Positions 18,240 to 28,219 are shown, counted from the stretch's first letter. The stretch: 64,000 nt of DNA from Duganella zoogloeoides (GCF_034479515.1 NZ_CP140152.1:1798001-1862000); one strand, 5' to 3'. Numbers and translations: made by a program. The notes: a model not told the origin generated them from the letters alone.

Positions 18240-19335
18240 GCGCGGGCTTCGGCAGGTTGCGGATGCCGGTCTGCTTGTATGATGCGACCACCTTGTGCAC
18301 GAAGGTCAGCTTCTCCAGCACCGGCGTACTGAGCTTGAACGGATACGAGTCCGGCATGCCGATGCTGCGATTCAGACTGTTGAGCACGTAAGTCAGCGCG
18401 AACCAGTCGGAGATGGTGTCGTCGAAGGTTTCCACCCGCGTGGTGGGCAGGGTGACGCCATCGAGCGACGGCTCGTCGGCCTTGGCGGGCTTGAGCGACA
18501 GGCCGCACGAGTGCGCCGTTTCCAGCGTGTCGATCATGTGCAGGTAGTGGGCCCAAGTTTCGGCCCAGTCTTCCCACGGGTGGGAACTGGCATAGCTGCT
18601 GACGAAACGCTCTTCCCAGTCGGCCACCGGGCCATGCTCGTAGTGGCGCTTGAGCGCTTCGCTGTAATCGGCGCGTTCGTCACCGAACAGCGTGCGGAAG
18701 CTGTCGATCCACGGCGTATCGACCACCAGCCGGTCGAAATAATAATGGCCGCTCTCGTGGCGGAAATGCCCGAGCAGCGTGCGGTAGCGCTCGTGCATCT
18801 GCTCGCGCGTGCGTTCGCGCTCGGCCGGATCGGCTTCGGCAATGTTCAAGGTGATCAGGCCGTCGTCGTGGCCCGTCATCACGCATTCGTCGGGGGTGGC
18901 GCCATCTTCCAGGAACTGGAATGCCAGCCCGGTGTCCGGCGCATCTTCTTTCGAGTCCGGCGTCAGGTTGAGCGCGGCCAGCGAAAACAGCAGGCGGCGC
19001 TTGGCGGTTTCCAGGCGCGACCAGAGAATGTGGTTCTTTTCCGACGACAGCGTGGGGATGACCACGGTCAGCTGGCAAGACTCGCACAGTTCGTGCGGAT
19101 CGTCTGCCGGGATCATCCAATTGCACACGTTATGCTCCACGTAGTTGCCGCACTGCTTGTACAGCTTGCCAGCATCCCTTTTATTCAGGCTGCTCCAGAG
19201 GCCGTTATCGGCCGCTTCATAGGCGTTGATGGTGCGCAGTGCGGGCTCGAAGCCGAGCATGCTGTCGCAATTCGAGCAGTGGGTATTTTCGAAAAACACT
19301 TGCTGGGAACATTTGTCGCAATGAAACGTTTTCAT
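18166..19335 (-). CDS. Zinc-ribbon metallopeptidase (zincin-like)
   Basis: 389 residues. N-terminal zinc-ribbon cysteines are at CDKC (6-9) and CSNC (20-23), with further Cys around 62-87 (CGNY...CNW...CESC). The zincin motif HESGH is at 193-197 ([10 protein letters not shown]), and a downstream acidic region [11 protein letters not shown] probably gives the third ligand. This is the putative zinc-binding metallopeptidase family often found beside transglutaminase/ATP-grasp genes. The tail is a Pro/Ala-rich low-complexity run encoded antisense to the end of the convergent transglutaminase gene. The ATG at 19335 (MKTFHCDKC) places the ribbon at the N-terminus. Probably cytoplasmic; the substrate may be the product of the neighbouring ligases (inference). 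Confidence 0.85.
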   Translation of the reverse strand: MKTFHCDKCSQQVFFENTHCSNCDSMLGFEPALRTINAYEAADNGLWSSLNKRDAGKLYKQCGNYVEHNVCNWMIPADDPHELCESCQLTVVIPTLSSEKNHILWSRLETAKRRLLFSLAALNLTPDSKEDAPDTGLAFQFLEDGATPDECVMTGHDDGLITLNIAEADPAERERTREQMHERYRTLLGHFRHESGHYYFDRLVVDTPWIDSFRTLFGDERADYSEALKRHYEHGPVADWEERFVSSYASSHPWEDWAETWAHYLHMIDTLETAHSCGLSLKPAKADEPSLDGVTLPTTRVETFDDTISDWFALTYVLNSLNRSIGMPDSYPFKLSTPVLEKLTFVHKVVASYKQTGIRNLPKPAPKPAAPASPPPPASAPAATPVRTG

Positions 19336-19457
19336 GGGGCACCGGGTTGAGAGAGGTTGTGAGGGTTTTGTTATCGTAGTTTCACAATCTACCAGCAAAC
19401 TTGGCAGTGCAATGGTCGTGTAAGACTATGCCTCGCAATCGTGCGCGGGGTTCGCCG

Positions 19458-21275
19458 TCAGTCTGTTTTTAATGTGCCCGTCTGCTCCGCATCCCTGAAC
19501 GCCGCCGCGTCGCCGGCCATCATTTCTTCGAGTTCCAGGCGGCCCTTGCGGGTGATCGACACCATTTCGTCCTGGTCTTGCTGGTGCGGGTACACTTCCA
19601 GCAGGGTTTTCAGGTTGTGGTTGCGGAAGATGCGGGTGGCCTGTTCCGCGCGTTCGGTGCTGAAGCCCAGTTGTTGCAGCACCTTGCCGCCCAATTGCAG
19701 CGATGCCTCGAAAGTTTCGCGCTCGATCAGCGTCACGCCACGGTCGAGCAGCGCGTAGTAGTGCGACACGTTGCGGGCGCGCGCCAGGATGGTCAGGGCC
19801 GGGTAGCGTTCGCGCACGGCATCGACCAGTTCCAGGCTCTCGTCCACGGTATCGATGGCGATCACCAGCGCGCTGGCCTTGCCGATGCCGGCCGCTTCCA
19901 GCAGGTCGATGCGGGTGGCGTCGCCATAGAAGACTTCGTAGCCGAATTTGCGCAGCAGTTCGATCTGGTCGGGGTCGTGATCGAGCACGGTCACGCCGAT
20001 GCGGTTGGCCGACAGCAGGCGGCCGATGATCTGGCCGAAGCGGCCGAAGCCTGCAATGATCACCGGGTTTTCCACCGCGATCTGGTCCGCTTCGCGTTTC
20101 TTCTTTGCCGTGCGCAAGCGCGGCGCCACCAGCCTGTCGTGCAACAGGAGCAGCAGCGGGGTGGCCACCATCGACAGCGTGACCACGAGCACCAGCAGGG
20201 CGGACGTGGCGGGCGGCAGCACCTTGGCGTCCACCGCGGTGCCGAACACGACGAAGGCGAATTCGCCACCCTGCGACATCAGCATCGCAAAGAACAGGCG
20301 CTGGCCGCGCGGAATGTCGAACCAGAACGACAGCCCGTACAACATGCCGCCCTTGATCAGCAGCAGTGCGCAGGTGAGGCCCAGCACCAGCCATGGCTGC
20401 GCCAGCAGCAGGCCGAAGTCGGCCGACATGCCCACCGCCATGAAGAACAGCCCCAGCAGCAAGCCCTTGAACGGCTCCAGGTCGCTGATCAGCTGGTGAC
20501 GGTACTCGGAGTCGGCCAGCAGCACGCCGGCCGTGAACGTGCCCAGCGCCAGCGACAGGCCCACCCATTCCATCAGCAGGCAAATACCGATGATGAGCAG
20601 CAGCGCAAAGCCGGTAAACAGTTCGCGCAGGCCGGTGCGGGCCAGGTAGCGCATCACGGGATTGACCAGGAAGCGCCCGCACGCGATCAGGGTGAGCAGC
20701 ACCGCCAGCAGCTTGACGGCCTTCATCCAGCCCTGCTCGTCGTGCTCGGCGACCACGCCGGCCATGGCCAGCAGCGGCACCAGCGCGATCATCGGGATGG
20801 CAGCAATGTCCTGCAGCAGCAGGATGGAAAAGCTGGCCGACCCGGCCGGGCTCGGCAATAGCTTGCGCTCGCCCAGCGTGGCCAGCACGATGGCGGTGGA
20901 CGAGAGCGAGAGCGCCAGGCCGGCCACCAGCGCGATATGCCAGTCGATGCCGCAGGCAATCGCCACGCCGGCCAGCGCGGCGCTGACGGTGAGCACCTGC
21001 AAACCGCCCCAGCCGAAGATGGGGCGGCGCAGCGACCACAGTTTTCTGGGTTCGAGTTCGAGGCCGATCAGGAACAGCATCAGCACCACGCCGAATTCGG
21101 AGATGCTGAGCACGTCCTCGACGTTGCCGATCAGGGACAGGCCCCAGGGACCGATGATGGCGCCGGCAGCAAGATAGCCGAGCACGGCGCCCATGCCGGC
21201 ACGCTTGGCCAGCGGCACCAGCACCACGGCCGCCACCAGGTAAAACACCATGTGCAGCAGGAAGCCGTGGCTCAT
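19458..21275 (-). CDS. KefC-type monovalent cation:proton antiporter
   Basis: 605 residues. An N-terminal CPA2 antiporter domain has about twelve membrane segments (MVFYLVAAVVLVPLAKRAG..., with the core LLLQDIAAIPMIALVPLLA containing the conserved QD pair). It is followed from ~400 by a cytosolic RCK_N/TrkA-N domain with a nucleotide-binding GFGRFGQIIGRLLSANRIG motif and Asp at the end of the next strand (VTVLDHDPDQ). KefB/KefC proteins release potassium when glutathione adducts appear, protecting against electrophiles. No KefF/KefG ancillary oxidoreductase lies beside it. The gene stands alone, 122 bases after the metallopeptidase gene start. Confidence 0.9.
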   Translation of the reverse strand: MSHGFLLHMVFYLVAAVVLVPLAKRAGMGAVLGYLAAGAIIGPWGLSLIGNVEDVLSISEFGVVLMLFLIGLELEPRKLWSLRRPIFGWGGLQVLTVSAALAGVAIACGIDWHIALVAGLALSLSSTAIVLATLGERKLLPSPAGSASFSILLLQDIAAIPMIALVPLLAMAGVVAEHDEQGWMKAVKLLAVLLTLIACGRFLVNPVMRYLARTGLRELFTGFALLLIIGICLLMEWVGLSLALGTFTAGVLLADSEYRHQLISDLEPFKGLLLGLFFMAVGMSADFGLLLAQPWLVLGLTCALLLIKGGMLYGLSFWFDIPRGQRLFFAMLMSQGGEFAFVVFGTAVDAKVLPPATSALLVLVVTLSMVATPLLLLLHDRLVAPRLRTAKKKREADQIAVENPVIIAGFGRFGQIIGRLLSANRIGVTVLDHDPDQIELLRKFGYEVFYGDATRIDLLEAAGIGKASALVIAIDTVDESLELVDAVRERYPALTILARARNVSHYYALLDRGVTLIERETFEASLQLGGKVLQQLGFSTERAEQATRIFRNHNLKTLLEVYPHQQDQDEMVSITRKGRLELEEMMAGDAAAFRDAEQTGTLKTD

Positions 21276-21363
21276 GAGAAGGAGGAGAGGTTGTTCATCG
21301 GATCAGTATCGCATCCGGCGACGACCGCCGTCCATCCTCCAGTGGGGTTACACGGTTACAGCG

Positions 21364-22809
21364 TTACACGCCGACCATCGACACCGCCTTGGTGTTCAGG
21401 TAAGCCTCGAGCGCTTCAGGGCCGCCTTCCGAACCGTAGCCCGAATCCTTGACGCCGCCAAACGGCATCTCGGCGCTGGGCGTGGCCGGCTGGTTAATCC
21501 ACAACATGCCCACTTCCACGTTGTGCATCAGCTGGTGGGCATTCTTGATCGAGCGGGTGAATGCATAACCGGCCAGGCCGAACGGCAGGCGGTTCGATTC
21601 GGCGATCGCCTCGTCGAGCGTGTCGAAGCCACGGATGGCTGCGACCGGGCCGAACGGCTCGTCGTTGAACACGCTGGCATTCAATGGCACGTCGGCCAGG
21701 ATGGTGGGCGCGAAGAAATTGCCTTCGGTGCCCACGCGCTGGCCGCCGGTGGCCACATTGGCGCCCTTGGCGCGGGCGTCGTCCACCAGTTGCGTCATGG
21801 CGGTCACGCGGCGCGGGTTGGCCAGCGGACCCAGCGTGGTGCCGGCGTCGAGGCCGTTGCCGAGCTTCAGGCCTTCGGCATGCGCAACCATGGCGCGGGT
21901 AAACTCGGCCTTGATGCTGTTATGCACCAGGAAGCGGGTAGGCGATACGCACACCTGGCCCGCATTGCGGAACTTGGCGCCGCCGGCCGCTTCCACGGCC
22001 AGCGCCACGTCGGCGTCCTCGGCAATGATGACCGGCGCATGGCCGCCCAGTTCCATCGTTACGCGCTTCATGTGGGCGCCGGCCAGCGCGGCCAGCTGCT
22101 TGCCCACCGGGGTGGAGCCGGTGAAGGTGACCTTGCGGATCACCGGGTGCGGGATCAGGTAGCCGGAAATCTCGGCCGGGTCGCCGAATACCAGCCCCAC
22201 GGTACCGGGCGGCACGCCGGCATCGACAAAGCATTGCAGCAGCGCGGCCGGCGACGCCGGGGTTTCCTCGGGCGCCTTGCACAGGAACGAGCAGCCGGTG
22301 GCCAGCGAGGCGGCCAGCTTGCGCACGATCTGGTTGATCGGGAAGTTCCACGGCGTGAACGCCGCAACCGGGCCGACCGGCTCTTTCAAAACCAGTTGCT
22401 GGGCGGCCGGGTTGCGCGCCGGGACGATGCGGCCATACACGCGCATGCCTTCGGCGGCAAACCAGTCGATGATGTCGGCGCCGGCGGTGGCTTCGGCCTT
22501 GGCCTGGGCCAGCGGCTTGCCTTGTTCCTGCGTGAGCAGGCGGCCGATCTCGTCGGCGCGTTCGCGCAGCAGGCTCGCTGCCTTGCGCATGATGGCGGCG
22601 CGCTCGAAGGCCGGTACCTTGCGCCAGGCGTCGAAACCGCGCTGGGCGGCTTCCAGTGCGCGGTCGAGGTCGGCGATGCTGGCATGCGCCACGGTGCCGA
22701 TGGCCTGGCCGGTGGCTGGATTGATGACGGGAAGGGTCTTGCCGCCGGTGGCGTCTTGCCACTCGTTGGCGATCAAAAGGCGGGTATCGGGGTAGCTGGT
22801 GGTGGTCAT
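21364..22809 (-). CDS. Succinate-semialdehyde dehydrogenase-like aldehyde dehydrogenase
   Basis: 481 residues, ALDH superfamily. Motifs: cofactor-binding [11 protein letters not shown], catalytic Glu in [10 protein letters not shown] and catalytic Cys in [12 protein letters not shown], plus [20 protein letters not shown]. Overall it follows the GabD/alpha-ketoglutarate-semialdehyde dehydrogenase branch. '[12 protein letters not shown]' instead of GabD's 'NAGQTCVCANR' makes the substrate assignment (succinate semialdehyde or a related acid semialdehyde) uncertain. The ATG at 22809 ([10 protein letters not shown]) is preferred to a start 17 codons upstream. A 76-residue gene lies 90 bases upstream on the same strand and could be co-transcribed. 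Confidence 0.85.
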   Translation of the reverse strand: MTTTSYPDTRLLIANEWQDATGGKTLPVINPATGQAIGTVAHASIADLDRALEAAQRGFDAWRKVPAFERAAIMRKAASLLRERADEIGRLLTQEQGKPLAQAKAEATAGADIIDWFAAEGMRVYGRIVPARNPAAQQLVLKEPVGPVAAFTPWNFPINQIVRKLAASLATGCSFLCKAPEETPASPAALLQCFVDAGVPPGTVGLVFGDPAEISGYLIPHPVIRKVTFTGSTPVGKQLAALAGAHMKRVTMELGGHAPVIIAEDADVALAVEAAGGAKFRNAGQVCVSPTRFLVHNSIKAEFTRAMVAHAEGLKLGNGLDAGTTLGPLANPRRVTAMTQLVDDARAKGANVATGGQRVGTEGNFFAPTILADVPLNASVFNDEPFGPVAAIRGFDTLDEAIAESNRLPFGLAGYAFTRSIKNAHQLMHNVEVGMLWINQPATPSAEMPFGGVKDSGYGSEGGPEALEAYLNTKAVSMVGV

Positions 22810-22899
22810 TGTCTGGGATCTCCGGTCAGAATGAGTTGATACGGGCGCATTGCCACACACGGTGGTGGCGACGCGAGCGACCTCTACTTTGCCAGAAAA

Positions 22900-23130
22900 T
22901 CAGAAACCGGGTACGACCTGCCCCTCGTCGGGCGAAGACGGACTGGGCCGGTGGAACTCCGGACCGGCCAGCACCCGCAGCGCCGTAAAGCGATCGACGC
23001 CGTGGGTGAGCATGAACTCCAGCGCCGGTCCTACGCCTTCCTTGGAAGCCACGTCGAGGCCGGTATCGACGACTTCTACGGGGCCGTCATGACGGCGTTC
23101 GATGGTGGGAAAGTAGTCGTTGTAGGTCAT
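22900..23130 (-). CDS. Small conserved-looking protein, 76 residues
   Basis: 76 residues starting MTYNDYFPTIERRHDGPVEV, with a central DTGLDVASKEGVGPALEFML and a Pro/Ser-rich tail ending VVPGF. No family recognised, no signal peptide or membrane segment. Support for being a real gene: AAAGAG nine bases before the ATG, codon use like its neighbours, and a clean gap on both sides. It precedes the aldehyde dehydrogenase gene on the same strand and is divergent from the hybrid kinase gene. Confidence 0.6.
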   Translation of the reverse strand: MTYNDYFPTIERRHDGPVEVVDTGLDVASKEGVGPALEFMLTHGVDRFTALRVLAGPEFHRPSPSSPDEGQVVPGF

Positions 23131-23274
23131 GGCGGTACTCTTTGCCAAAATTTCAGCATAACCCTTAGCGGCAGCTCGCTCCGTTGACTCGCGCACGTAT
23201 GGCGCAAGGCGGCCGAACCTGGGAGCGGCAATGGTACACTTGCCTAAAAACACTGATAATTGAAAGACTAGCGC

Positions 23275-25347
23275 TTGGACCAGGATCCTACCCCGCAAAG
23301 CCGCGTCGCGCTCGAAGCGCAACTGGCGCTCCACCAGGCCCAGCGCCTGGCCCTGTTCGAAGCGATCGACGACGGCTTTTGCATCATCCGCTTCATCGAC
23401 GGCCCGCATGGCCCGATGAGCGACTACATCCATATAGAAGCCAATTCCGGTTATGAGCGCCACACTGGCATTGCCGACATCGTCGGCAAGCGCCTGCGCG
23501 ATATCGACCCCGGCAATGCCCAGATCTGGCTCGACCTCTACGGCAAAGTGCTGGAGACGGGGGAGCCGGCCCGCTTCGAGCAGGAGTTCCAGGCCGTTGG
23601 CCGCTTTATCGAAGTATCGGCCCGGCGCGTGGGGCCGAAAGAAATGCGGCAAGTGTCGGTGCTGTTTCGCGACATCACGGCGCGCAAGAAAACCGAGACC
23701 GCGCTGGCGGAAAACGTCCAGCGTGTACAGCTGGCGCTGGCAGCCGGCGCCATCATCGGCACCTGGTTCTGGGATTTGCCGTCCGATAAATTCAGCGTGG
23801 ACGAGGGCTTTGCCAATGCCTTCGGCTTCGATCCGGCCAAAGGCCGCTCCGGCCTCAGTCTGGCGGAAGTGGTGGAAACCGTGCACCCCGACGACCGCGA
23901 CGGCCTGGCCGCCGCCATCAATGGCGCCATTGCGCGCGGCGGCGCCTATGCCCACCAGTACCGCACCCGCCGCCTGGACGGCAATTACTACTGGCTGGAA
24001 GCAAATGGCCGGGTGGAGCTGGCGCCGGACGGCACCGGCAGCAAATTCCCCGGCGTGCTGATCGATATCGAGGGCCGCCGCGCCGTCGAAGCCGAACGCG
24101 ATCGCGCCATCGCCGCACTGCGCACGCTGACCGACACGCTGGAACAGCGCGTGGAGCAGCGCACGGCGGCGCTGGTGGAAGCCGAGGCCGCCTTGCGCCA
24201 GGCGCAGAAGATGGACGCGGTCGGCCAGTTGACGGGCGGCCTGGCGCATGACTTCAACAATATCCTGGCCGGCATCAGCGGCAGCCTGGAATTGTTGAAA
24301 ATCCGCCTGGCGCAAGGCCGCATTGCCGATGTCGAGCGTCACCTGGCCGGCGCCCAGGCAGCAGTGAAGCGTGCCGCCGCGCTAACCCAGCGCCTGCTGG
24401 CATTTTCGCGCCGGCAAACGCTGGACCCCAAGCCGTCGTGCCTGGCCCGCGTGGTGGCCGGCATGCGCGACCTGATCTCCGGCAGCGTGGGCCCCGGCAT
24501 AGCGCTCGAGACCGGCATTGCGGACGATCTTTGGTGTACCTTCGTGGACGTGGGCCAGCTGGAAAATGCGCTGTTGAACCTGTGCATCAACGCGCGCGAC
24601 GCCATGCCCGGCGGCGGCACCATCGCCATCCGCGCCGACAACTTGCAACTGGATGAGGCCGCAGCCGCCAAGCGCGGCCTGGCCGCTGGCGATTACGTGG
24701 CCCTGAGCGTCGGCGACAACGGCGTGGGCATGACTGCCGACGTCATCGCCCGCGCCTTCGAGCCATTTTTTACCACCAAGCCGATGGGGCAGGGCACCGG
24801 CCTGGGCTTGTCGATGGTGTATGGCTTCGCCGGCCAGTCCGGCGGCGCGGTGCGCATCTATTCGGCGCCGGGCGAAGGCACCGAGGTGTGCCTGTACCTG
24901 CCACGCCACGCGGGCCATGCCCAATCGCACGAGACCGCCGTCGAATCGCTTTCATTGCCGGCCGCCTCTGGGCGCAGGAAAATCCTGCTGGTCGATGACG
25001 AACCACTGGTGCGCGGCGTGGCGGTCGAAGTCTTGGCTGACCTCGGCTACGAAGTGCTGGAGGCCGACGATGGCCCCTCGGCCCTGCGGGTGTTTGCCAA
25101 GCACCCCGATATCGATGCGCTGGTCACCGATGTCGGTATGCCCAACGGCATGAACGGCCGCCAATTGGCCGACGCCATCCGCGTCCAGCGCCCCGGCCTG
25201 GCGATCCTGTTCATCACCGGCTACGCCGAGTACACGGTGCTCAACCATGGCGACCTCGACCACGGCATGCAGATACTGACCAAGCCGTTCACCGCCGACA
25301 GCCTGGCGCAGCGGGTCGGTGAATTGCTCCATCAGGGCAAGCGCTGA
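23275..25347 (+). CDS. PAS hybrid sensor histidine kinase with receiver domain
   Basis: 690 residues, no membrane segments, so a cytoplasmic sensor. Order: PAS (~25-135), PAS/PAC (~150-270), coiled-coil linker (~270-315), HisKA with phospho-acceptor His325 (GGLAHDFNN), HATPase with N box around Asn439 (NLCINARDAMPGGG) and G box GQGTGLGLSMVYG, then a C-terminal receiver (~568-690) with Asp619 (ALVTDVGMP) and the lysine in LTKPF. The HDFNN type (HWE/ntr-like family) usually acts with an internal receiver. The start appears to be TTG at 23275 with only a weak GAAAGA upstream. The gene ends convergently with the glycosidase gene, overlapping by 16 bases. No separate output regulator is adjacent. 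Confidence 0.88.
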   Translation: MDQDPTPQSRVALEAQLALHQAQRLALFEAIDDGFCIIRFIDGPHGPMSDYIHIEANSGYERHTGIADIVGKRLRDIDPGNAQIWLDLYGKVLETGEPARFEQEFQAVGRFIEVSARRVGPKEMRQVSVLFRDITARKKTETALAENVQRVQLALAAGAIIGTWFWDLPSDKFSVDEGFANAFGFDPAKGRSGLSLAEVVETVHPDDRDGLAAAINGAIARGGAYAHQYRTRRLDGNYYWLEANGRVELAPDGTGSKFPGVLIDIEGRRAVEAERDRAIAALRTLTDTLEQRVEQRTAALVEAEAALRQAQKMDAVGQLTGGLAHDFNNILAGISGSLELLKIRLAQGRIADVERHLAGAQAAVKRAAALTQRLLAFSRRQTLDPKPSCLARVVAGMRDLISGSVGPGIALETGIADDLWCTFVDVGQLENALLNLCINARDAMPGGGTIAIRADNLQLDEAAAAKRGLAAGDYVALSVGDNGVGMTADVIARAFEPFFTTKPMGQGTGLGLSMVYGFAGQSGGAVRIYSAPGEGTEVCLYLPRHAGHAQSHETAVESLSLPAASGRRKILLVDDEPLVRGVAVEVLADLGYEVLEADDGPSALRVFAKHPDIDALVTDVGMPNGMNGRQLADAIRVQRPGLAILFITGYAEYTVLNHGDLDHGMQILTKPFTADSLAQRVGELLHQGKR

Positions 25348-27470
25348 AACCCCTCGGCCTTGATCACCCACTGGCCGTCGCGCGGGAATCCCGGCGCATT
25401 CCCTGCCGGTGCGCCATCCCAGCCGCCGGCCATCAGGGCGACGGCCGCCAGCAGCGCGCCGTTGCCGGGCAGGTAGACGGGCAGGTTGGTGTTGGTGTTG
25501 TGGCCGGCGCCCGTGTAGCGGTTGTTGGGGCCATCCTTCTTGAGCAGCACGTCCACCGCCGCTTGCGTTTCGCCCAGGCGCGCCGCCGTCATGGCGATCA
25601 TCGGGTAGTCCCAGCCCCAGATCTTGGTTTTCCAGTCCCAGGTGGACAGCACCGCGTGCAGGGTGCGGCGCATGGTGTCGCGGTCCACGCCGTCGCCGGG
25701 CAACTGGCCCAGCGCCATCAGGAACGACGGGTGGTCGTGGCGGCTGTCCACGTTGTCCCAGGTGTCCGGGTTTGATTCCAGCGCCACGTATTTGCCGTCC
25801 TTGACCGGTAGTGGCGACAGGTGCGTGCGTTTTTGCTCCCAGCCGGCGTCGCGCGCCAGGCCCAGGCGTTCGCGCCACTGCTGGGCGATTTCCAGGCCAC
25901 GGGCCCAGTAGCTCAGTTCGTAGGCGGGATTCATGCTGGTGCGCTGGTCGTAGATTTCCTGGGCGATCCATAACGGTGGGCCCAGCAGATAGCGCTGGCC
26001 GGATGCTTCCCAGTGCAGCATGGACGCCATGCCCTCGGCGGTATCGAACACCAGTTCGCGGTAGCGCGCCAGCGTGGCCGGGGTGGGATCGGCGCGGTAC
26101 AGCAGTTCGGCCAGGTGGATCGCGTGGGGCTGGTTCCAGACAATCAGAGGATTGCCGCCGGGACTTTCGCGCCCGCCGGGGCCGGTCATCTTCATCCAGC
26201 GTGCGCCGCTCAAGCCGCGTTCCTGCGCCACGGCGCGTGCGGCCGGCAGGGTGCGCTGGTACCACGACAGCGTGCGGGCAGTAAACTCCGGGCGGCCCCA
26301 CAGCGCGAAGTGGGCCGTGTGCCACCACACCATTTCGGTGTGGTGCTTGCCGTACCAGGTGGACGTGGTCAGTCCGCTTTCCGAGGCCGGCAAGGTATCG
26401 CCCATCTGCACGGCGGTCAGGTATTGCGACAGCACCACGCGGCGCTCCAGTTCCGGCGCACGCGGGTCGAGGCTGCCGGCAAAGTCGATGGCCGCGCCTT
26501 GCTGCCAGAAGCGCTGCCAGTGGCGGGTGCTGGCATCGAGCACGTTGGCCGCATCGGGCGCCTGCGCCACGCCGTTCTCGGCGAAGGCGATGGTGAGGTC
26601 CAGCGACTGGCCGTCGGCCGGGGCGATCTGCAGGACGTGCGGCGCAGGGTGGGTAATGATGAGCCTGGCGCTGCTGGCCACGGTCATCGCATAGCGGGCG
26701 TTGTCGCGCCGGTGTTCGACCACCAGCTTGCGGTCGGTCTGTTCCAGCACCGTGCTGCGGTGCGCATCGGGTTGCGTAAAATCGAGTGGCGGATTGTGGT
26801 GGGTTTTGGCGCGCGCGTAACCGAGGGGCAGGGCGATGCGCACCGCCAGCCGGCCTCGTTGCAGCAGCGGCGACTTGATCGCCAGGGCCAGCGCATCGCT
26901 GTCCGGCGCGACGGCGCTGCGCACGCTGACGGGCTGGCCCAGCAGCGTCACCTTGCTCTGCAAGCGGCCTTGCCACAGGTCGAGGCGCTGGTCGATGCCG
27001 GTGATGTCGGCGCTGGTGATGGCGCGCGCGTCCTTGCCGGTCAGTACCAGGCCGATGCGCGGCAGCGGCTGCGTGTGCGGATTTTCACGCAGCCACTGGC
27101 CGGCAGGCGACTTGGCGTTGGTCGGATAGCCCACCGTGCGGCCATGGGCCGTGTAATCGACATTTGCGTCGGCCAGCGTGTAGCCGGCCGGATTGGCGTC
27201 CTCGTGCCACGACCAGCGCGCCTGTGTCTCCAGCGCAATGCCTGGCGCCTGGTACAGGTCGGGCAGCGTTTGCAGCCCGGTCACATCGGCCGTAAACGCA
27301 AAGCGCCCGTTACCCACGGTAAGCGGCGCCTGCGGATCGATCGCGCGCAACTGCGGATCATGGCGCGCCACGACTGCCTGGCGGTCGATCGGGGTCGCGG
27401 GCGTGGCGGCGGCAGCGAGGCCGGGGGCGAGGGCTAGCAGGTACAGGCAGGCGAAATGCAGTATTTTCAT
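25332..27470 (-). CDS. Secreted (alpha/alpha)6-type glycoside hydrolase, family not assigned
   Basis: 712 residues with a signal peptide (MKILHFACLYLLALAPGLAA, cleavage near AAA-TPATP). After an N-terminal beta-rich region (~30-300, with VGNGRFAFTADVTGLQTLP) comes a helical barrel with STWYGKHHTEMVWWHTAHFA, WNQPHAIHLAELLYR and IWGWDYPMIAMTAARLGE. This layout is that of GH65/GH95-like six-hairpin glycosidases, but I cannot place it in a numbered family. The Glu in HHTEMVWW is a candidate catalytic acid. It likely acts in the periplasm on plant-derived oligosaccharides. The ATG at 27470 gives a proper signal peptide; it is divergent from the isochorismatase-like gene. Confidence 0.72.
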   Translation of the reverse strand: MKILHFACLYLLALAPGLAAAATPATPIDRQAVVARHDPQLRAIDPQAPLTVGNGRFAFTADVTGLQTLPDLYQAPGIALETQARWSWHEDANPAGYTLADANVDYTAHGRTVGYPTNAKSPAGQWLRENPHTQPLPRIGLVLTGKDARAITSADITGIDQRLDLWQGRLQSKVTLLGQPVSVRSAVAPDSDALALAIKSPLLQRGRLAVRIALPLGYARAKTHHNPPLDFTQPDAHRSTVLEQTDRKLVVEHRRDNARYAMTVASSARLIITHPAPHVLQIAPADGQSLDLTIAFAENGVAQAPDAANVLDASTRHWQRFWQQGAAIDFAGSLDPRAPELERRVVLSQYLTAVQMGDTLPASESGLTTSTWYGKHHTEMVWWHTAHFALWGRPEFTARTLSWYQRTLPAARAVAQERGLSGARWMKMTGPGGRESPGGNPLIVWNQPHAIHLAELLYRADPTPATLARYRELVFDTAEGMASMLHWEASGQRYLLGPPLWIAQEIYDQRTSMNPAYELSYWARGLEIAQQWRERLGLARDAGWEQKRTHLSPLPVKDGKYVALESNPDTWDNVDSRHDHPSFLMALGQLPGDGVDRDTMRRTLHAVLSTWDWKTKIWGWDYPMIAMTAARLGETQAAVDVLLKKDGPNNRYTGAGHNTNTNLPVYLPGNGALLAAVALMAGGWDGAPAGNAPGFPRDGQWVIKAEGFQRLP

Positions 27471-27560
27471 GTATGGATTCCAGCAACCACAAAGATAGGA
27501 TAGTGTAACCACAGTGGCGGAGCTTGCCGCCAAATTTCAAACTATCTGCCAGGAACGCCC

Positions 27561-28091
27561 ATGCCCCACACCACCGAAGACGCGGTCCTGATCCTGGTCG
27601 ACATCCAGCAGCGCCTGCTGCCCAGCATTGCCGATGGCGACGCCATGGTGCGCGAGGCTTTGCGGTTGGCGCAGATCGCGCGGTTGCTGGACGTGCCTGT
27701 CATCGGCACCGAGCAAAATCCCGCTGCGCTCGGCCCGAACCTGCCCGAACTCAAGGCGCTGTGCCACACCACGCTGACCAAGCACCACTTCGACGCCTGC
27801 CGCGACGGGCTGGTGGCGGCATTACCGCCGGGGCGGCGCCATGCCATCGTGGCTGGCAGCGAGGCCCATGTGTGCGTGCTGCAAACGGCGCTCGGCTTGC
27901 AGGCGGCGGGGCTGGATGTGACGGTGGTGATCGACGCCATCGGCTCGCGCAGCGAGCGCAACCGGCAAGCCGCCGTGGCCCGGTTGGCCGGCGCCGGCAT
28001 TACCTGCGCCAGCGTGGAAATGGTGGCGTTCGAATGGCTGGAGACGTGCAATCATCCGCGTTTCCGCGAAGTGCTGGCGCTGATCAGGTAA
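27561..28091 (+). CDS. Isochorismatase-family cysteine hydrolase
   Basis: 176 residues, alpha/beta hydrolase of the isochorismatase/nicotinamidase fold. The catalytic triad is visible: Asp in LILVDIQQRLL, Lys in TTLTKHHFDAC and Cys in AGSEAHVCVLQTALGL, with the cis-peptide region just before the Cys. The short form, without the zinc-binding His cluster of nicotinamidases, is usually annotated only as 'hydrolase'. Cytoplasmic. The divergent glycosidase gene starts 90 bases away; no functional link is evident. Confidence 0.87.
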   Translation: MPHTTEDAVLILVDIQQRLLPSIADGDAMVREALRLAQIARLLDVPVIGTEQNPAALGPNLPELKALCHTTLTKHHFDACRDGLVAALPPGRRHAIVAGSEAHVCVLQTALGLQAAGLDVTVVIDAIGSRSERNRQAAVARLAGAGITCASVEMVAFEWLETCNHPRFREVLALIR

Positions 28092-28132
28092 TGACCGGCT
28101 CGCCTGTCACGCCTGCCGCACGGGAATGCACG

Positions 28133-28150
28133 ACTAAGTTGATACTAAGT
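28133..28150 (+). promoter_or_regulatory. Direct repeat upstream of the ter operon
   Basis: ACTAAGT-TGAT-ACTAAGT: two identical 7-base units starting 11 bases apart. This is the layout bound by OmpR/PhoB-type response regulators in tandem. It lies about 160 bases before the terD start. Confidence 0.4.
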
Positions 28151-28219
28151 CGGCGACTTTACAATCAGCGTGCTTCAGGTATATTACGCACAATGTTGCA
28201 TCTAGAAAACTGTCAGCAG

